NCBI RefSeq assembly: GCF_002355275.1
Contig: NZ_CP023449.1
Coordinates: forward strand, 4,132,001-4,196,000
From: Rhizorhabdus dicambivorans
GTDB taxonomy: Bacteria; Pseudomonadota; Alphaproteobacteria; Sphingomonadales; Sphingomonadaceae
Length of the DNA stretch: 64,000 bases
Reading direction: 5' to 3'
The position numbers were made by a program, and so were the translations under genes. This document shows, one piece after another, positions 61,376 to 64,000 of the stretch; the first letter of the stretch is position 1; each line of letters opens with the position of its first letter. Below the pieces are notes generated by a model. That model saw nothing but the letters and a program-made list of their open reading frames with translations. It was not told the origin of the DNA and made no database searches.

Positions 61376-63159
61376 GCGGCCATCCCCGCAAGGGCCGGCC
61401 TGTCGCCTTCGCGCCGATCACGCCGGAGCCACAGAAGCCCGATCCGGTGCTCGGCCTCAAGTTCACCATCGAGGCGCGGCATGGCGGAACGGTCCTGGTC
61501 GATATGGCCGCACTCGATCCCCGTCCGCTCGCTATCGCCTTCGCCGGCGCGCTGCGTCGATCGGCTGCGCTCGGGGGACCGATTGGTGCGGCCAGCGTCA
61601 TCAAGCAGTATGTGCAGGTCTATCGTCACTTCTTCGCCTGGCTTGGTGATGGTGCGCCGGGGGTGACCGGCGTCAACGACCTGCGTGCAGTCCATATCGA
61701 TGGGTTCGCCTCCGCGCTCGAACAGCGCGGGATGGGCGCGATCCACCGGCACATATCGGTCGGCAAGATCGTCAACACATTGCGCGCGATCGAGGCAGAC
61801 CGGCCCGATCGGATCGCGCCCGACCTGCATGAGCGGCTGCGCTACACGCTGGCCACATCGGCGGGCCGCTCGACCCCACGCGATGCTTATAGCCCCTTCG
61901 TCGCCCGCGCGTTGCGCGACGCCGCGAGGACCGACGTCGAAGCGATGTTCCGCCGTCTCGGTGCCGACGACCGCACCGATGAGGGCGACCCGGTCATCGC
62001 CAGAGCGCGGGCCGACGTCGAAGCGATCATCGCGCGGCAGGGCTTTATCGTTGCAGACCACCCGGCGCTGAAGAGCCTCTATTTCATGCGCATGCGGCGC
62101 GGATTGCCGATCAGCACGCTCATCGATGATCTGCATGGCCGCCATCACCCGCTTGCGCGCGATCTGCCGGCGCTGCTCGTGCTGCTCACGCTCGATACCG
62201 GCCTCGAGCCCGAGTGCCTGAAGACGCTGACCACAGATTGTCTCACCAACCCCCATGCCGGCACGGTGGAGCTGCGCTATCTCAAGCGCCGCGCCTGCGG
62301 CGCCGAGCACAAGAGCATGCGCGTGCGAGATGGCGGTGGGGGCACGCCTGGTGGTCTGATTCGTCGCCTGATTGAGGTCACGGCGATTGCCCGCAAGCAT
62401 CTGAACGACGATCGTCTTTGGGTTTATCACAACGCTGGCGGCCTGCGGGTAGGCATCCGCCACCCGACGGAACGGATCGATGCCTGGGTAGCTCAGCACG
62501 CTATTGTCGATGACGACGGCGAGCCGCTCCACTTGCTGCTCTCGCGGCTCCGCAAGACCCACAAGGCGCTGTGGTACACCAAGACCGAGGGGCACATGAC
62601 CCGCTTCGCGGTCGGCCACTCGCGCGAGGTGGCGGCGCGCCACTATGCCGATCTGCCGTCGCTCCGGCCCGTGCACGAGACGGCCGTCGCCGACGCCTTC
62701 CGCGCGGCGGTCGCCGCCGCGATGCCGACCGTGCTTCCGCCCACCGCCGAGCAGACGTTGCGCGAAGCACCCGAACAGGCCGCGCCGCTGATGCCGCCCG
62801 ATACCGTGGGTCCGTTGCTCGACGGCGAACAGGATGTCTGGCTCGCAGCCTGCGCGGGCTTCCACAACAGTCCCTTCGCCGAGGCCGGATCACCCTGCGC
62901 GCAGCCCTTCTGGGGCTGCCTTGATTGCCCCAACGCCGTCATCACCGTGCGCAAGCTCCCCGCGATCCTCGCCTTCCTCGCCTTCGTCGAAGAGCAGCGG
63001 CTGAGCCTGCCCGCGACCGACTGGGCGGCCAAGTTCGGCCGCGTCCATGCCCGCATCACCGCCCAGGTCCTGCCGGCCTTCTCCGATGCCGTCATCACCG
63101 ATGCGCGCCGGCAGATGGAGGGCGAACGGCTTTATCTGCCGCCGGAGGTCCGCGCATGA
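61372..63159 (+). CDS. Tyrosine recombinase 2 of a three-gene cassette (large, variant active site)
   Basis: A 595-residue recombinase-like protein. The C-terminal catalytic region has 'LHLLLSRLRKTHKALWYT' near residue 390, 'GHSREVAARHYADLP' near residue 415 with the likely His and Tyr, and a Cys cluster 'GCLDCPNAV' near residue 520. The position of the first catalytic Arg reads 'LDTGLEPECLKTL' with Glu instead of Arg near residue 280, so it may need its partners. The ATG at 61372 overlaps gene 1 and the stop overlaps gene 3, both as ATGA. An upstream reading in this frame lies inside gene 1. Confidence 0.88.
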   Translation: MSGHPRKGRPVAFAPITPEPQKPDPVLGLKFTIEARHGGTVLVDMAALDPRPLAIAFAGALRRSAALGGPIGAASVIKQYVQVYRHFFAWLGDGAPGVTGVNDLRAVHIDGFASALEQRGMGAIHRHISVGKIVNTLRAIEADRPDRIAPDLHERLRYTLATSAGRSTPRDAYSPFVARALRDAARTDVEAMFRRLGADDRTDEGDPVIARARADVEAIIARQGFIVADHPALKSLYFMRMRRGLPISTLIDDLHGRHHPLARDLPALLVLLTLDTGLEPECLKTLTTDCLTNPHAGTVELRYLKRRACGAEHKSMRVRDGGGGTPGGLIRRLIEVTAIARKHLNDDRLWVYHNAGGLRVGIRHPTERIDAWVAQHAIVDDDGEPLHLLLSRLRKTHKALWYTKTEGHMTRFAVGHSREVAARHYADLPSLRPVHETAVADAFRAAVAAAMPTVLPPTAEQTLREAPEQAAPLMPPDTVGPLLDGEQDVWLAACAGFHNSPFAEAGSPCAQPFWGCLDCPNAVITVRKLPAILAFLAFVEEQRLSLPATDWAAKFGRVHARITAQVLPAFSDAVITDARRQMEGERLYLPPEVRA

Positions 63160-64000
63160 CCATGCCCGTTCATGCCCAGGCGCCCGCTTTCGACGATCGC
63201 CCCGTGCTGGCGAGCGCGCCACTCAAGGAAGGCCATACCCGCGAGGCGCTATCGCGCGTCGGCGACCCGAGCTGGGATCTCGGTCCCGCCGTCTTCCGCG
63301 AGAACGCCCGGCGCTGCCACGTCACCGTGCATTTCCACGTGCTCGAACATGCCGATGTGCAGGCGGCGATGCGCGCCTATCTCTACGCCCGCCTCAACGC
63401 CGATCTCCCCGGCTATCGGACGAAGTTACCACCCGCCTGTATCCGCCAGGCATTCAACCGTGCCCGCCGGTTCTTCGCCTTCGCCCGCGAGCGGCTCGGA
63501 CGGCTCGACGTTTCCCGTATCGATCAGCCATTGCTCGATGCCTATGCCCGTCATCTCCGTGACGATCCTGCCCGACGACCCGTCATCGTCGGCCACCTCC
63601 TCGAAGTGGTCTCAGATCTCTATTACTATCGCGACCACCTCGATAGCGGAGGCCTTGCATTCGAGCCTTGGGCCGGACAGGCGCCCGCCCGCGTTGCGGG
63701 CTACCGCCATGTCCGGGAGAACCGCACGCCGCGCTTCCCGGAAGAGGTCATCGCCGCGCTACTCGCCTGGTCGTTGCGCTACGTCACCATATTCGCGGAC
63801 GATATCCTCGCCGCCCGCCGCGAGCTTGCGCGGCTCGAAGTGCGCCGGGATCGCCTTGCCGCCGCCGATGCCGGCCTTCCAGACCCTGATCGCCGGCAAC
63901 GTCGCCGCACCCGCCTGAAGGCCTATTTCGGCCGCCGACGCCGCGAGGGGCGCGGCGCGCCGATCTGGGGCACCGCTCATAACGGCAAGCTGCGCGTCGA
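63156..64000 (+). CDS. Recombinase 3 of the cassette, 5' part (runs off the window)
   Basis: An open frame from the ATG at 63156, overlapping the stop of gene 2 (ATGA), continues without a stop to the window end, giving 281 residues so far. The N-terminal part is basic and helical: 'RENARRCHVTVHFHVLEHADVQ' near residue 48, 'IRQAFNRARRFFAFARERLGRLDV' near residue 93, and 'YYYRDHLDSGGLAFEPW' near residue 150. This matches the N-terminal DNA-binding region of large tyrosine recombinases in trios; the catalytic domain lies beyond the edge. The coupled order indicates that all three proteins are made together. Confidence 0.8.
   Translation, partial: MTMPVHAQAPAFDDRPVLASAPLKEGHTREALSRVGDPSWDLGPAVFRENARRCHVTVHFHVLEHADVQAAMRAYLYARLNADLPGYRTKLPPACIRQAFNRARRFFAFARERLGRLDVSRIDQPLLDAYARHLRDDPARRPVIVGHLLEVVSDLYYYRDHLDSGGLAFEPWAGQAPARVAGYRHVRENRTPRFPEEVIAALLAWSLRYVTIFADDILAARRELARLEVRRDRLAAADAGLPDPDRRQRRRTRLKAYFGRRRREGRGAPIWGTAHNGKLRV

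Noticed and set aside
61285-62865. Minus-strand open frame of 526 codons opposite recombinase 2
   Set aside because: Its composition is typical of antisense reading in GC-rich DNA, and the plus-strand gene is coupled to both neighbours.
1-64000. CRISPR arrays, tRNA and rRNA genes, riboswitches
   Set aside because: No regularly spaced repeat series, cloverleaf or rRNA-like sequence was recognised. A covariance-model scan would be needed to exclude small RNAs.

Overview
The window is GC-rich proteobacterial DNA, most likely from a sphingomonad (order Sphingomonadales). The evidence is indirect: three TonB-dependent receptors with sphingomonad-style 'DIVVTA(Q/R)(K/R)R' plugs, a luxR-luxI-phyH trio of a kind I recall from sphingomonads, and a DUF6499/DUF2285 gene and an ArdC-like gene of the sort found on their plasmids and conjugative elements. 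I see no rRNA, tRNA or CRISPR array.

Region 1 (1-14.6 kb) is catabolic and partly duplicated. A minus-strand run (TonB receptor, LLM flavin monooxygenase, aldehyde dehydrogenase, ACMSD-type amidohydrolase, nitroreductase) faces a plus-strand run (glyoxalase-like protein, second TonB receptor, RidA, Tat-exported glyoxalase-like protein, then an AraC regulator on the other strand and a second LLM monooxygenase). Receptor, monooxygenase and glyoxalase-like protein each occur as a related pair, suggesting one uptake-and-oxidation module duplicated and diverged.

Region 2 (14.6-51.9 kb) looks like a large degradation regulon for a hydrophobic carboxylated or isoprenoid-like substrate. An eight-gene minus-strand operon (25.9 to 14.6 kb) encodes a TonB receptor, P450, enoyl-CoA hydratase, [2Fe-2S] ferredoxin, thiolase, FadB-like protein, molybdopterin oxidoreductase and its four-cluster Fe-S partner. 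Further units encode SDRs, a class II aldolase, crotonase, MFS transporter, ThDP enzyme, Rieske oxygenase, ETF, CaiB-type CoA-transferase, old yellow enzyme, TauD-type dioxygenase, a paired acyl-CoA dehydrogenase, and an operon of AtuA, DUF4387, a KSTD-like flavoprotein, amidohydrolase and a two-subunit CoA-transferase. The main new observation is a short AT-rich palindrome, roughly AGAGRTAYCTCT, upstream of at least eight of these units and rare inside genes. A FadR-type GntR regulator at 42.6 kb is the obvious candidate partner.

Region 3 (51.9-55.1 kb) is a quorum-sensing module: a LuxR-type regulator, an acyl-homoserine-lactone synthase and a PhyH-type dioxygenase overlapping it by 4 nt, followed by a DUF6499/DUF2285 gene broken by one frameshift.

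Region 4 (55.1-64 kb) is mobile DNA: an intact IS481-family element with a 6-bp target duplication, a complete-looking group II intron on the minus strand, an ArdC-like gene cut short, and the first three genes of a tyrosine-recombinase cassette joined by ATGA overlaps. The third runs off the window. Substrate assignments are inference; strand, coupling, motifs and repeats are read directly.
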